From Dicaeum eximium (lineage: Eukaryota; Chordata; Aves; Passeriformes; Dicaeidae): a stretch of DNA of 64,000 nt. Below, piece after piece: positions 13,612 through 26,700 of this stretch. Below the pieces are notes generated by a model, which saw nothing but the letters and a program-made list of their open reading frames with translations, did not search any database and was not told the origin of the DNA. The first letter of the stretch is position 1; each line of letters starts with the position of its first letter. Both the position numbers and the translations under genes were made by a program. Where the stretch lies: contig VWZP01003839.1 of assembly GCA_013396995.1 (NCBI GenBank), forward strand, positions 124,001-188,000, given 5' to 3'.

Positions 13612-13637
13612 GCTGCATGCCACAGGAAGCATGCAGC
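13612..13637. other. Short inverted repeat (9-bp stem, 8-nt loop)
   Basis: GCTGCATGC at 13612-13620 pairs exactly with GCATGCAGC at 13629-13637 around the loop CACAGGAA. Nothing nearby suggests a transposon terminus or a small RNA gene. Confidence 0.7.
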
Positions 13638-16600
13638 TTTCTCTAAACTGACAGGTTACTAAAGAAACTGTGGTTTTAACTTAATAAGTCAAATAACCCA
13701 GAGTCTAAAGAACAACTTAAGTTTTACAGAATAAAACTCTGTTATAACCCACCTCCCACTTTGCACTCCAATGACAGAAAACCAGGCAAGTAGAAGCACA
13801 CCCAGATCCTGGAGTGTTCAGTGGAAACATTAGAGCATATCAGCTGCTGGAAGATTGTTGTTTGTATGGCTGAGAATTGCCATCATATTCTGAAAGAGCT
13901 TCCTTTTTGTTGTAAGGAGAGTTGGGGAAAGGATCACTTACAAAATACACATATCTCCAAATCAAACAATTTGTCATTTTCCTCAGAACTTTTTGAGAAA
14001 AAGAAAATATTTCCATTCAACTTTACAGAATCCTTCAGAAGACATAAAGTGATTGCCAGACTGACCCCTCCTCGAAAACTAAGGACTTTATGGATCCCAA
14101 AAGTTTTTCTTTGATCACCCATTTATTTTCTGAAAGGCTGCCTAGGGGCTTTCCAAGCAGCCTCTAAAGGTGCACCAGTTTTGTAACGCAAGACAAATGA
14201 GGTTTTTTTGTTAATACATGGGCGATTTGGCACATGCCCTTTGCTCATCGTGCACACAGGTGACCATGCAGATGCAAAGTTCTCACCTCCCGTGTAGGAA
14301 GCTGCACAGACTGTCCCTGGGGTTTGGCAGGAGGGTGTCCTGCCAAAGCTGCTCTTCCCAGAAATATGCAAGCAGCACTCACACATCTATGGAAGGACCA
14401 GAGACAAGGTTTCTTTCCTGTCTAAGAAGTGAAGAAAACCCTCCACATCTGCTTTTTGAGCAGCCTCATCATGGATTCCTCCTTACTTGGGGGGAGACTA
14501 TATTATAGCTTAACCTTTGTTCCAGGCAGTATTTTAGGGGCATAGCTTTGCCAGTAGACAAACGAGAGGAAACTGAGAAAGTCAGCAAAGAGCATGGCAT
14601 GCAAAGAGCTTAGTCACTCAAGGCAAATTCCACAGGGATATGAGGTTAACACACACAATTAAAAATTAACCATGGGTGAATTAAGGCCACCACATTTCTT
14701 GGGCTTTAGGGTTTAACAGGCACGTTTTTCTCTTTTCTAATCAACTTTCTTGTGGTTTCATGAAGAAAAACAGTAACGAAACTTGCAAACAAATGGCTTT
14801 TCTGTAAACATTTAAAAGATGCACTAGGATGCAATAGGCAAGAAGCATTCGCTAAAATCATACAGATGTAAAAGTGCACAGCAAAGAGTAGTACAAAGCA
14901 CCATGGCAAATCACAGCCAAAGTAAACTGAGGAGAGACTTTTTAGGATATTCCCTATTTGCCAGCAAAGAAAAATAGCAGCTCCAAGTGACAAAGCAGAT
15001 GAACAGCTTGCAGAGCTCTTCAGAATGGCCTATTATCACCTCAGCAACCCTCAAGCACACATAATTGATAAGCAAAAGGGAAAAAACAACTCTTGATGCC
15101 CAGGGCAGAAACAATAAAAACATAAATTTACAAGTTGTGGCATATAAAATCTGCAGGCACTTTGACTATACTGATTAAGGTAAAATAAGATGTGACAGAA
15201 ACAAAAAAAAATCTGGATCATCCTAAGAAAGAAGAGGAGATCTTTAAGAAGACCTGAAACCAGGTGGTTCAAGGTGTTCCCCTGAGGTGATGCAGAAAGC
15301 CTTTGAGATGACATCTGTATGAAAAAAAGACAATAAAATGCAGCTCTTTGGGACAGCCCCTGTTTTGGGCAGGCTAAGAAAAGGTTTTCTGCAGAGTGAA
15401 GAGGCAAATATATTTGAGCAATGGAGATAATGCCCGAAGACTTGACAGGAACTTTCCAATGGATACCAAGTACCCAAAGAAAAAGCATCAATTTGCTGCT
15501 CTTCTAAGTAGGAGTGTACTTCCTCCACAAGCACTTTGGAAACCCTTCTTTCTAGAAGGCAGCACAGACAGTAACAAGTGGTTCAGTTGTAAGATACTCC
15601 ATGAAGAATCATAATGTGATGTGCTACTTTTTTAATTCACCTTTTCCAGATACTCTAGCTGCAATAACCCATGCACCAAAACCACCACACTAAATTTTGA
15701 ATTTGTGTAAGACGTTTTTGAAAGAAGGTGGCATGTCCTTGGCCCACATAGCAAAATAAAGGATGATGACAAATATTCAGTGGATAGGTTGGATGAAGCG
15801 CTTATACTTTGTAAGTCTTTGCTACCAAAATTGTAGGTTAATATCCTTGAACCAAGATGGCCAAATAGGACACAAATCCAATTCATGCCCTGCTGAAATT
15901 TTCAGCCTGCTGAATGGATATGAGCCATCACCAATCACTTTCTGTGGTAATGTGCTGAGCTGAGAAAACAGAATGGCACGTGAGCTAATGTTCCCAATGT
16001 TTAGCCATTCCTGTTCCTCATAACTTTTTAGAGACACAGTGGCAGCTGTTGATAATAATCACACTGTGAATTATGATTAAATCTACCACTAACATGAGCC
16101 ATAACTCAAATTAAAGAGTTGTGTGAGTCTTGAAACTATGCTCAGTTCCAAGCAGCAAGATAAGGAATAGGTCTCCTTGGGTAGATGGCATACATCAGGT
16201 ATCATATCCTTCAGCCATTCAGTTAATTTTTCCAGAATGCAATCCAATAAAGGTATCATATTTCATGGGTTCATCTAGCTGATTGTCAGGTTTTTGGAAG
16301 ATGCTCCCCAGTACCCTTAACCACAATAGAGATAACAAGCAAGGAAGAATGCTTGGTTACACTAGACAGCCTCACCATAGTTTGATTTTTTTTACTAGAT
16401 TTGAGAAAGAGAAAAAAGCCAGAATGCCTTCAAAGTAAATTTTCAGACATAGCATACACAGAACATGCAAGCAAACAAACAAACTCCACTTATTGAAAAG
16501 ACACCAGCTTAAGACAAGATGTTCAACTCAATATTACAAGTCACCAAAACCCAGAGTTACTGTCCCCAGTGTCTTTTCTGTATTTTCGCTTTGTTTCATC

Positions 16601-19600
16601 TATGGTCAGAATGTTTCATTTGGAACCCTGAACTATACATGCTTAAACTACCCCTGTGGAATAATTTATGTACTCATGATGCCCACACTGTCTTGCCAGC
16701 TGGATTGCATTTCACATGAGGTACTGTGTGTGGGTCTCTTATGATACATTCCATCCAAAAGAATTTCAAAACAGATGTTGTCTGGTTGAATGTAGAAAAG
16801 AATAATAGAAAAGAGTATGTAAAGACCTCTCTTAAGTACCTTAACAAAATTGTGATGGTCATTTGCAGTCATCCCTGACTTTAAAGGACTGGCTCATGAT
16901 TATCCCTGGAAGAAAAACTAACCTGCAAACATTTGCACTTCATATATACTGGTAAATATAACCAAAGACCTTGAAATAGGCCAATAATTAATCAGTGAGA
17001 TGAATGCTGAAAACAGTTCTCAAGAGTTTGGGAGTTATGTCTTAAAACTAAATTTAGAACTCAAAACAATATACCAGCTCTGACAATGTGCCAGCTGCCT
17101 GCACAGATGATTTGGCCAACACAGGAGGACTATGTGTACCTGTGGCCACACTCAGGACAAAGCCAAAATCTTGAAGAAGAAAAACCTAAGTAGGGCAGAC
17201 TAACCTACAAGTTGAACAAGCAAACAGAATTTTCATAGTACAGAACAATCCCAAAATTAACATAAATTTTTATGGTTGGCACATTTACTGGGAAGAAGTG
17301 GGTTATTAATTCATCAGACAAAAAATAAATAAAGTGAACTACAACACTTTATTGAATGGCTATCTACAGTAGTTACTCTGCTTATTGCTCCCATGCATTT
17401 AGCAACCAGTTAAAAATACAGCTAAGGACCAGAACAGAGCTGTATCCTACTTTGCTATGTTTTCACTTCTTGTTTAATGCACCAATGTATCCTTCTAATC
17501 CATTCCTTGGTCTAAATTTCCTTACAATTAAAAAAAAAAAAATCACTGACACTTGGGGTATGGAAATAATAATGGAATGCTCTGAGGCAAACAGGGATTA
17601 ATTGTAATTGTCGATTTTTCTGAGCACACTTAAAGTAGCAGCCACATGCTGCCTTATTCCATGAATCCAGGAAATTGTTTGAGAAGGCAGTGTTATATTA
17701 CTCTGGGGTGGGAATGAAATCATGTGGGAGCAGCAAGCACAGCTCATGGAGAAAAATTACCATTTTATATTTATTACTTTGACTGGTTTAAGTGCCACAG
17801 GAATAGACTCTCTAATGCATTTGAGTGCAATTCCCCAACAATTTTACTCTGTTGCTTTGTAAACTATTTTTAGGGAAAGTCTCAGAAGACTTTTAAAGGC
17901 ACAAGCCATCGAAATTCAAAAGGTTATTTTGGTAGTTTATCAAAAGGATATAAATAATATGATACATCTTTCCAGACTAGACTGATTCTTCAAATTCAGG
18001 TAGGAGAACAGAACTTCAGGAGAAAAATTCCTGGTTAAAATTTGCACATCATTTTTGTTCCATAAACTCAAATATGCTTCTTCAGCAGGCTTATCATAAT
18101 TTTGGATTTCCATTGGCAACTAACTATACAGTATGGATTCTTCATGCTTTTAAAACAAGATATTATTATAAAGAAACTGCAGGCTTGAATATACATAACT
18201 GCATAATTATACTGTTCACAAGCTAATAGCGAAAGAGCATAAGGACGTTCTGTTTTAGAGGAGCTAAGTTAAGGAAAAAGCAGACAGGCAAAAGTTCATG
18301 TCTCTAAAAGGATATTAAATCAAAACTACAATTTTTTCATTAAACAGTAAGGTAATTACAGGTTCCTAACTTCCCTACCTTGCATCTTCACATAGACATA
18401 GACATTAGCCATAACCATTTGTTGCCATCCTCTTCTCCATCATCCTGAAAACCTGAAATCTGAGTTTCCAGCATAAAAATGTACCTTTCAGCTGCTAGCA
18501 ACCTACTACAGATGGATTTTTGTGTTGACCTTCCAGCACAGGACAATTAATACCTTGAGAAAGCATATGCATTCTCCCAGTGTATGTACTAATAGCTACA
18601 CAATGAGTAAACCAAAGGATAAGGCTCAAAACTCTTTACTGATTTATGACATAATAATAGCTCAGAGGTGCTTCCTGTTTATTTTAAGAGTCTTTTCTAT
18701 CTTAGTTGCTGACTCTTGGGCTGCACACATTCCAAGGCAGAGTCAGAGCATGCTCTGAGTCTGACACCTCTGAACAAGGCTCCTTTCCTTGCTGCATTTC
18801 TGCGGACACCAGCAAACACCTTCTAACCCACTCAGCTGGCTGCCAAAGCAACTGCTACACTGTAATTTATTAAATATTTATAGTGCTTCCTAAAGGACAT
18901 AACAGGCTCTCATAACAACTCAAAATCATTTCTGTGGGGAGCTTGCACACTCTCCCCTGAAGCTGCCCAGGGCATCCTTAGTCTGCCCTGTAAATGCTGC
19001 AGGAAGCACAGGTGTGGGCGGAGCCAATTTTTTTGGCCACTGTACTATTACACCAGTATCAGGAGAGAAAGCGAGAAAGCATTGACATCTAGCTGTCATC
19101 ATCCTGGAAAATGCTAACCCACCACAGTGACTCTGATCCAGAGTGCAATATTAGTCCATGCCATTTCATCACAAACTACCAGTTTCAAACTGTGTTTCCT
19201 TTCTGCAAGCTGGATGCAACAAGCAGCCACCTCACTGTGTTCATCAGATGAGGACAGCCATGCCAAATTGCCAAAGTCATTGAGCCTTGCAGCATCTGAT
19301 GGGAACTGCATGACCAGAGCCAGATTGTGGAGTCCTTAAGACTGCAGTTGCCATCCACATGAAAAGACTTTTCGATGGCTCTTCCCTCTCCTACCCCTTG
19401 GATAAATCTGTGAACTGATACAAGGACTAGAAAAAGGTAAGCAATTTCCCCTCTAGTAACACTCACATCACTCATGCACACACCAGAATAATGGTGCTGG
19501 AACTGCTGTATGGCAGGAATTTGGAAGTGAATCACAATAAACAAATCAGTGTAGACCTGATGACTTCCATGAGTTACACTGTTTTAAGATAACTGTAGCT

Positions 19601-22281
19601 GTAATACACCAAATAATACAACACAATCAGCAAACATATTATCCTATTGTTGTTTTTGTAGTAAAAGCTACCCCTGTTATGTGAGATACACAAACCATTT
19701 TTTTCCCCCAAATTTTGCATATAAAGATACATGTAAACTATCCTGGAATGGGATTAAACTCTGTGTTAAATGCTCTCCAAAGAGCACTGTACGTATCACT
19801 CAACAATCTGCCTCAGTGTTTTATAGCTGGCCAAATCCTCCTATCACTGTTTTTATTTGCTGTCCAATTTTTTGTAATTGGATTAATCCTCAAGGAATGG
19901 AGAGGAGGTCTGCAGCTATCGTGTCTGAAAAGTACACTGCCTTCATCACTAGCATCTTCAAAGCTGCACGGATTTAGGAACATTAGGAAAGAAAAGGATC
20001 TTCCAGTCCTTCATTCCAGTGAGAGTTACAGTTATACAGAAACAATTCCAACATAATTGATTTTTTTTTCTTTAAGTGATATGATATATAGCTGCCCACA
20101 AGCAAGAGGCATAGCAAATATTTGAAAACAAATTCAAGAAAACACCACTGTTTCTCATGAGCCAAACAAAAAGGTTAAGGAGTGCCCATCAAAGTAGTAA
20201 TGTCAACACACACACTTTCCCTGTCCCACCCCCAAATCAGCTCCAGAAAGCTGTAAAAACATAAGTCAGAAATAACTCAAATGGGTCAGAAAAGTGATTT
20301 CTTTCTATCTTACTTTCTCTCCCAGCCCCAGACATATTCAGGTAAACACAAAGCCACATCATGATGAAATCAACAACTTGCAAATGAGAAAAACAAAGGA
20401 TAATGCAGAGATCAGTGCAAAGATCAACAGCAGACCTTGCCTCTAGGAAACCTCTCTCCTTCCAAACTGCAGAAACTGCATGCAATGAACTGCAGCTACT
20501 TGCCACTTAGGGATGAAAACAGAAGTCAAAAGAAAAAATCACAGCAATGACAGTAGATGCAGAGAAATAATGAGTCCTACCACAGCACTCTCTGGGCTAG
20601 GAAGAGGGGAAGGACACTCATGTCAAACACCTGCATTGGAAAGACACTTCAGACATTTCTACAGCTGTTTTCTTCTCATCATTTCCCACTTAATATCTGT
20701 AACTATGGGAACACAAAAGAAAACCAAAGATTTAGGGAAGCAGGGATTGAGAAGCAAGACAACAATAGTTTCTTACAGAGATGAAAAGACAGACCAGCAA
20801 GATCAAATCTAAACAAGAAAGAAATCGTATGTGGCAGTTCAGTAATGGTCAAATACACATCTCTGGTACAATGTTTAACCCATAAACACAGAGTCCTAGG
20901 TTTTAAATAAGGTAGAAACATTGCCACATTTGCTTCATCTACAAATAACAATAAATAATTAGTTCTAAATAGAGAGCTCATAGACTTTTTCACTTGCCAC
21001 AGAAATGCACAGTCTCCGTTCAGTGTCACTGGCTTTTATCTAAGGTTTGCTGCTGGTTACCTCATTAAGCACTGGCTTCTGAAATGTCTTGCATCCACTG
21101 TATTCTGTAGCAGAGCAGTTAAATTTGTCACACTTGAAAGAGAACCTTGGAAATATTATCTTTGCTATTTGGCCAAATTTTTTTTAAAAAATCTTTTCTT
21201 TATGCAGAATGAAAGACGACAAGTCAGACAAAATTCAGAACCCCCTTTTAAACTGATCCTGAGAAAATGTTTTTGGTATCAGATAAGAACAGAAAAGACT
21301 GAGACACAAGATTAATTTACATATTTAGTTTCATCCAGCAAATACTTTTCGCTGGTTGATATTATGTGACCACATTTCCAGAAGTGGCTTTTCCTCTCAG
21401 CTTCAAAGAAAGACAAAAATAGAAGAATGAAGTTTTCCTTTGCTTTAAATCCACACCTACTTCAAACACAGCTTTCTTTATGAGAGGCTGAGCTCACTTC
21501 TGATTATAAAATTAAGCACTTAATACTTCCTCCCCGAAACAATACGTAATTCTGAACACTTTTCTTTGGTGAAGCACATATATTTTTCAAAACTAAAAGA
21601 CTACTATGAGTTTAAGCAGAGAGACTGAGAAATTTCACACAATGTTTCCTGGGAAATTGCAAAGAAAGTTGCAAAGAAGGTTCAGCTTCATCTTTCAGCC
21701 TTAAATTAAAGGGGTCTTCTCTGATTCCAGATGAAGTCAATAGTCTGACAGGTAACATACTTAACAAGGGAAAAAATCAAAATCAAGCAAAACCAAACCA
21801 CAATGCTCTGCATTTTTGATCGATTGTTTAAGCTCATTATAGAACTTGACCATTCTGACCTCAAGTTTCTAAATAGTTTGGTTTGTCTGATTGAGACAAA
21901 GTTAGACCTACAGTGAAAGTGCTAACCAAATGAATAACAGACTGGCAATGAGAGGATGCCAGGTCTGCTCTCATGGGGCTACAGCACTACATTGCCAGTG
22001 ACCCTTTTCATCCCTGCATCCCTGCTTGACTGCTTCATTTTCAGTCTAGTCCATGCTGAAATGAAGATATTCTCAGTACACCTGGCTTTCAGCACTTGTT
22101 TTCTATAGATCCAGCTTCTGTGCACAGTCGTGTCTCTTTGGTAACTGATAGTTCAAGCTTGGATAAGGTCATTTCTGTCTCCTGACCCTCCCCACCTGTT
22201 CAGCATCTGATATGTAACTTACCTGAAAAACTGAATGGCAGCCTCTAACCACAAGAAAAAAAAGGATGGCCAGTAGACCCT
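13638..22281. other. Long AT-rich non-coding stretch without recognised elements
   Basis: I see no dispersed repeat, RNA gene or convincing exon. Open frames reach 146 codons on the minus strand (15051-15491), but the translation looks like random hydrophobic sequence. Around 14100-14520 the sequence is slightly GC-richer, with antisense-overlapping frames and no domain. A GC-box-like word (GTGGGCGGAG) lies near 19014-19023 without any recognisable gene start beside it. Confidence 0.5.
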
Positions 22282-22441
22282 GTTGTGTTTGATTCATGAC
22301 CCACTTAACAAGCGCTCTGGTGAAACCTCAATTCATTTCTTTAGGCCGATTTCTTATTTCTTACAGCACAATCTGTCTCATGGCTCAGTCAGCCCCATGA
22401 GGCAAACCCTGGCAGTCCTATCTCCTGGCCCATGCAAGTAT

Positions 22442-22462
22442 GAGGAGGAGGAGGAGGAGGAG
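22442..22462. repeat. (GAG)7 microsatellite
   Basis: Seven uninterrupted GAG units, followed by ACGAG. Depending on frame it gives runs of Glu, Arg or Gly, which accounts for the low-complexity stretches in overlapping open frames. Confidence 0.95.
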
Positions 22463-22548
22463 ACGAGCTGCAGACACTGTCAGTCAGCCCAAGGAAGGTA
22501 TGAAACATCCCACTGCTCAGTCTCAGGCACCAGAAACATCCTGTACTC

Positions 22549-22555
22549 TGACTCA
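22549..22555. promoter_or_regulatory. AP-1-like site TGACTCA
   Basis: A perfect TGASTCA core in the GC-richer patch. AP-1 cores are expected about eight times in a window of this size, so the single site carries little weight alone. A second, extended site lies 120 bp downstream. Confidence 0.3.
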
Positions 22556-22668
22556 GTTTCAGGTGCCTACAGTCAGACAGCAGCTCAGGAGCACAGGGAA
22601 GGGCAGAGCAGCCTTCACTGGCTCTCAGTGGACAGAGGGAGACAGACATGTCACTGCCCAGGAGTCCC

Positions 22669-22678
22669 TGAGTCAGCA
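22669..22678 (-). promoter_or_regulatory. NF-E2/MARE-like site
   Basis: TGAGTCAGCA on the + strand is TGCTGACTCA on the minus strand, matching the NF-E2/Maf-type core TGCTGASTCA. This is an extended, more specific motif than AP-1 alone. Occupancy is unknown; the call is from the motif only. Confidence 0.35.
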
Positions 22679-23346
22679 CTGATGAACAAACACCTTGAGT
22701 GCCTCACAGAACAATCAGCACAGCACCCTGCTTTAACAAGTGCCACTGAACACACACAGGCCTGTTTCTACAGGAAAATATTTTAACTGCACGTGCAGGT
22801 GAGCGTTCTGTAAAACTGCCAGTGGATGATTAGCACTGCTAATGTGATCACAAAAACCCACCATACTAAGAATTTTATATTAAAAAATATGTAGTCCAAA
22901 TCAATTAGAAAATTAAAAATTTATGCCTCAGAATTCCAATGGGATGCACAATTTTACACAAAAAAGCCCCCCCAAAATGGATGAGACTGATTTTTCAAGA
23001 GGCTCTTATAAAACCAAAAAACATAGCTAGAGTAAAGGCTCGCCAATTTGTGGTGTTTGGGGGATATATTTATATCCCTTTGCAGACTGCTTCTGATTTT
23101 TATTGGATTTTTCAGGTTATTAACAAATTTATACTTCTCAAGAAAAAACACTGCTTTTTGCCTGAAATCAAAACTCAGACTGAGGGCTGTGGAGCAGGTG
23201 AACAAGCAGAGTAGTTGGAAGAATCCATCTCCACCTCCTAGCAGGAGCCATAGCTTACAGCCCAACCCTTTTGAGAGAAACCATAATGGGGGCAGCAGGC
23301 TGTGCTCCTGTGGTGTGAGGTGCAGGGGGTGTGAAGGGGCAGGCAC

Positions 23347-23380
23347 TCCCAGGTACAGCCTGACACCTCTGTACCTGGGA
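23347..23380. other. Perfect 11-bp hairpin in GC-rich DNA
   Basis: TCCCAGGTACA at 23347-23357 is the exact reverse complement of TGTACCTGGGA at 23370-23380, with a 12-nt loop. The stem does not extend beyond 11 bp, so it is too short for a typical pre-miRNA. Such a stem with a loop of this size is expected well under once in 64 kb of random sequence. Confidence 0.75.
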
Positions 23381-23604
23381 AAGGAGAAGCACAGGCTGGA
23401 GGGTGCCTTGCGAACAAGAGCAGGGGAGGAAATCACATCCACCAGCCTTGCCGAGCTTCCTGCCTCACAGCCATCTGTCCCCCAGGGACAACAGCAGAAC
23501 AGACACAGCAGCCCTGCTCCTGCATGTGGCTACCTGGGCAACCCCAGTGCATGGCCCACGCTGGTGACAATGGCCACCTCTTGGCAGGACGGGCTACAGC
23601 TGAA

Positions 23605-23621
23605 ATCCTAAGCTTTAGGAT
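23605..23621. other. Short hairpin ATCCTAA-GCT-TTAGGAT
   Basis: A 7-bp inverted repeat around a 3-nt loop, followed directly by a partial third copy of the arm (TCCTAAG). It sits at the right edge of the GC-rich segment, just before the CR1 tail. Confidence 0.65.
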
Positions 23622-23648
23622 CCTAAGGGGTTGGGACATTAATGATTA

Positions 23649-23705
23649 ATCATAGAATATGCTGAGTTGGAAAGAACTCATCAGGATCATCAGGTCTATG
23701 AGTAT
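23649..23705 (-). mobile_element. CR1 LINE, extreme 3' end only (5'-truncated)
   Basis: The + strand reads ATCATAGAATATGCTGAG, then TTGGAAAGAACTCATCAGG and ATCATC. This is the reverse complement of the avian CR1 3' terminus, so the element's 3' end is at the low-coordinate side. Similarity fades by about 23705, leaving only some 57 bp. Very short 5'-truncated copies are normal for CR1, which is reverse-transcribed from its 3' end. Confidence 0.85.
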
Positions 23706-26700
23706 CATCAAGACATGTGGATAAACAACTTGGATAACATGATTATTCTGCTCATATACATATATATATGCTTTTTTCACAGCAAATATTTTGCCTGTTG
23801 GATGACTTCACCAACAGAAAATCACGGTCAGATAGTGGTATCAAGGCATTACTCACATGGCCACGTTCTGACCCCTTTTGTTCAGGACCTGGCACTTCAT
23901 TTGATGAACTGACATATTCAGATGAATTAGGGCTGTGGTTAACAGAACAGGACTTCATGCACAGTATGAAAGAGGATGGAAGAATTTAGAAANGAACTCC
24001 TCCAGCCTAAGTGACAGGCTAAAGAGTGCGTTATTTGGTAGCACAGCAAAACTGATTCTTAATTGCTACATTTTCTTCAAGACTTATAATAACAACTGGA
24101 TAAACATTAAACTATTACTTCAAATACATTAAAGCAAAGCAAGTTTCTCCTTTTCCCTTTTTTGTTTAATTTTTCAATGTTCATTCACAACCTTTGAAAG
24201 ACTTAAGATGACAGAAGGAAAGGACAGAGGATTTGGTGTTCAAATTATTGTAGAAGTTTTGATATAAGGATATGAGTCCTGTACTATTCCCATTGCCCAA
24301 TTTCATGATCTGTCCAAATGTGCAGATTATTTATATATAAATGTATAATTTTAAGGTTTGCAGTCTAGTAAGAACAAAGATCAAATAGCTCTTTCAAAGG
24401 TGTGAATGATCTCCTCTGAGGGGAGCTGAATGACAATGAAGCAAATAAGGGATCTAGCCCTATCCTCAGAAAATATTTTAATGGCAGCAGGATTAAGACA
24501 CAAAGTGAAGAATCAAGAATGCCTTCATCAGTTAAATGCTAATTGCCCTGGCAGTACACATAACACTGAACAAGAATGGGAGGAGTTGGGTTTATCACTG
24601 AGTCAAAACCAGCAGCTCAGTTCAACTTGTGGGAGGGAAACAAATGGTGCCTCCAACTCCAGATGATGTTCTGCCTTCTGCAAGAAACCTCTCTTGATCT
24701 GTCCTCAGAAGAGCAGTTCCAACTTCCTCACCCTTTGGGATATTTGCTCTGCTGAGCCCTGGATTACTATAAAGGGCTGGTAATAAAGTAAATAAAATTA
24801 GCTACTTCTCACAGAGGACTGATGCACAAATAAAAATGAAAATTAAAAGCCAAGATATGAAATCAAGACACCGTTTTCTCTTTTTTGTTTTTTCTGTTAT
24901 TTTTAAGGAGAAACTAGGAAATAAAGCGGCATGAGGGAAGCAAAGACATTTTCCATCATGAATTCTTGAATGCTGTACACATGATCTCATTGGTAATGGG
25001 TCAATGCCTCCTGCAGTGCCTTGGGCAATTTGGCTGTGATATATAAAATGCTTCTAGTGGCTGTTGACATTGCAGAAAGCTTTTATTCCTCTCTCTCCTT
25101 TTTTTTTTTTTTCTTAGCTGCATCTCTGTCTCCATTTAAGCCTATAAAAATTAAGAATTTCATAACAGTCAGTTTGTTGACCTAGTAATTGTATATTGAA
25201 CCATTTACCACACATACACAATCAACAACTGTCACACTGTTAATAAAGAGCTGAAAATTTAAGCCCTAATGAGGTCATTCATGATGACATGTTGCCACCA
25301 GTAGTGCTGATGTCAGAGACAAGTGAAACCTTGGGGGCTTGCAGCCATCAGCTCCCACCCAAACCACATGAAATCACCAGAAAGGCTCCCTTCCAGACCA
25401 GGGAGAAAATAGTGAGTGGCGTAAGAACAGAGAGGTTCTATTTGCTTTCATTAGTTCATTCCTCAAAAGTGGGCAGAAAAAAAAATCAGATATTTTTCTA
25501 TCATTCTCTGTCTAGAAAAAATGCTGTTTCATGCACCCAGTTTTCTCAGAGAACTAGAAAATCCTCAGAGGACTCAACTGAGTATCCTGATACTTCTAAA
25601 CAGAAGGTTATAAGCTGTCATCAGATAGTATTTTTTTTTTTTTTTTTTGCTACATAGGGAGTGTACAGAGGTTGGTGTAGAAATGACACAGAGAAGAAAG
25701 CAGCCAAATTGTAAAATACACCTTCATTAGAGCATATATATGTGATCATGATTACTAATGGCAAAAAAGCAAGTGACTTTTCCTGAGTGCTAGTGGCATT
25801 TCAGTTTTCTCTAGGTCATTACAACACAGAAATTTCACATATAGTAAGTAGGTAGAGGGTGATTTTTCTGTTTCCTTTGCTTTCCCTATTTAAATAGTAA
25901 CTCAGGTAGGAATACACTATTTATATCACTAGAATACAGCACAGAAAAGAAGCCATAATATCTGCATATTTTATATTTCATCCATTTCTGGACTCACTAT
26001 GGTGCCCATCAGTAAACAAGGAGAGATTAGATGACCAAAATCCATCTTTATTTATTTTTAGTGTCTATTACTTATTGCTGTTTACTTACAATTCTTAAAA
26101 GTAACACAGGATACCATTTAAAACTATCTATGCCATGAGTTTTACTGCACTATTCTCTCCCCACATATTATTATATATGGGTTATAATACACAGGCAGTG
26201 AAGAATTTGGGGCTAGATATTTCGCAGGGCATTGAGCTCCAAGGAAAACCCTTGATGTCAGAAATTTCAGTAAAATATACTGCAGAAAACAAATGCAGAT
26301 TGACTATTACTAAATATTTTTCTTCCTTTTTAGTACATTAAAACTTTTTTACTGCATTTTTTTCTTCTCTGTATGTATGTGTGTGTGATATTATTTCATA
26401 CTATAACTGAGACATAAAGATATCATTCCCTTGCTTTGCCAAAGTGGCACAAAGTCAGTGACTGTCAGAATATTTGCTGCACAATACTGCTTTTCATGAA
26501 AAGTGCCACTACAAACAGTGACTAAGAGTAGTCAGACTGATCAGATACTTTCCCCACACAGTGCTTTTAATAAAATCTCTTTTTTTTTAATAGACACCTT
26601 CCAATCAAAGAAGTAATAAACTCTCCACACAGGAAAAAAAAAAGTTCTAACAAGTAAGGCAGAAAAGCAGAAGAGCTCATAGATTTAACAGGAGCCACTT

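Larger units (their letters stand above)
22282..22800. other. GC-richer patch, candidate regulatory segment
   Basis: This part is visibly richer in G and C than its surroundings. It contains a pure trinucleotide repeat and two AP-1-family sites, described separately. A 167-codon open frame on the + strand (22283-22786) and an 80-codon frame in another phase cover it. The predicted peptide includes a glutamate run from the repeat and no recognisable domain. It could be a non-conserved exon, an enhancer or neutral GC-rich DNA. Confidence 0.35.
23180..23640. other. GC-rich segment of unknown origin with a hairpin
   Basis: This roughly 460-bp segment is clearly GC-richer than the AT-rich DNA on either side, with runs such as GGTGCAGGGGGTGTGAAGG. 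The longest + strand ORF of the window (23048-23611, 187 codons) runs through it and becomes Pro/Ser-rich, but no domain is recognisable and a long antisense frame (22954-23442) overlaps it. No polyadenylation signal, LTR terminus or poly(A) tail marks it as a known transposon. Its right edge lies against a CR1 3' tail. It may be a lineage-specific repeat, an unannotated exon or a CpG-depleted former island. Confidence 0.35.

Noticed and set aside
15051..15491. 146-codon minus-strand frame with hydrophobic stretches
   Set aside because: Hydrophobic Phe/Leu-rich translations are what T-rich non-coding DNA yields; there is no ordered membrane topology or family resemblance.
23048..23611. 187-codon + strand frame as a protein-coding gene
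   Set aside because: No domain is recognisable, the composition changes where base composition changes, a long antisense frame overlaps, and there is no promoter, splice or poly(A) context. It is kept as a finding only.
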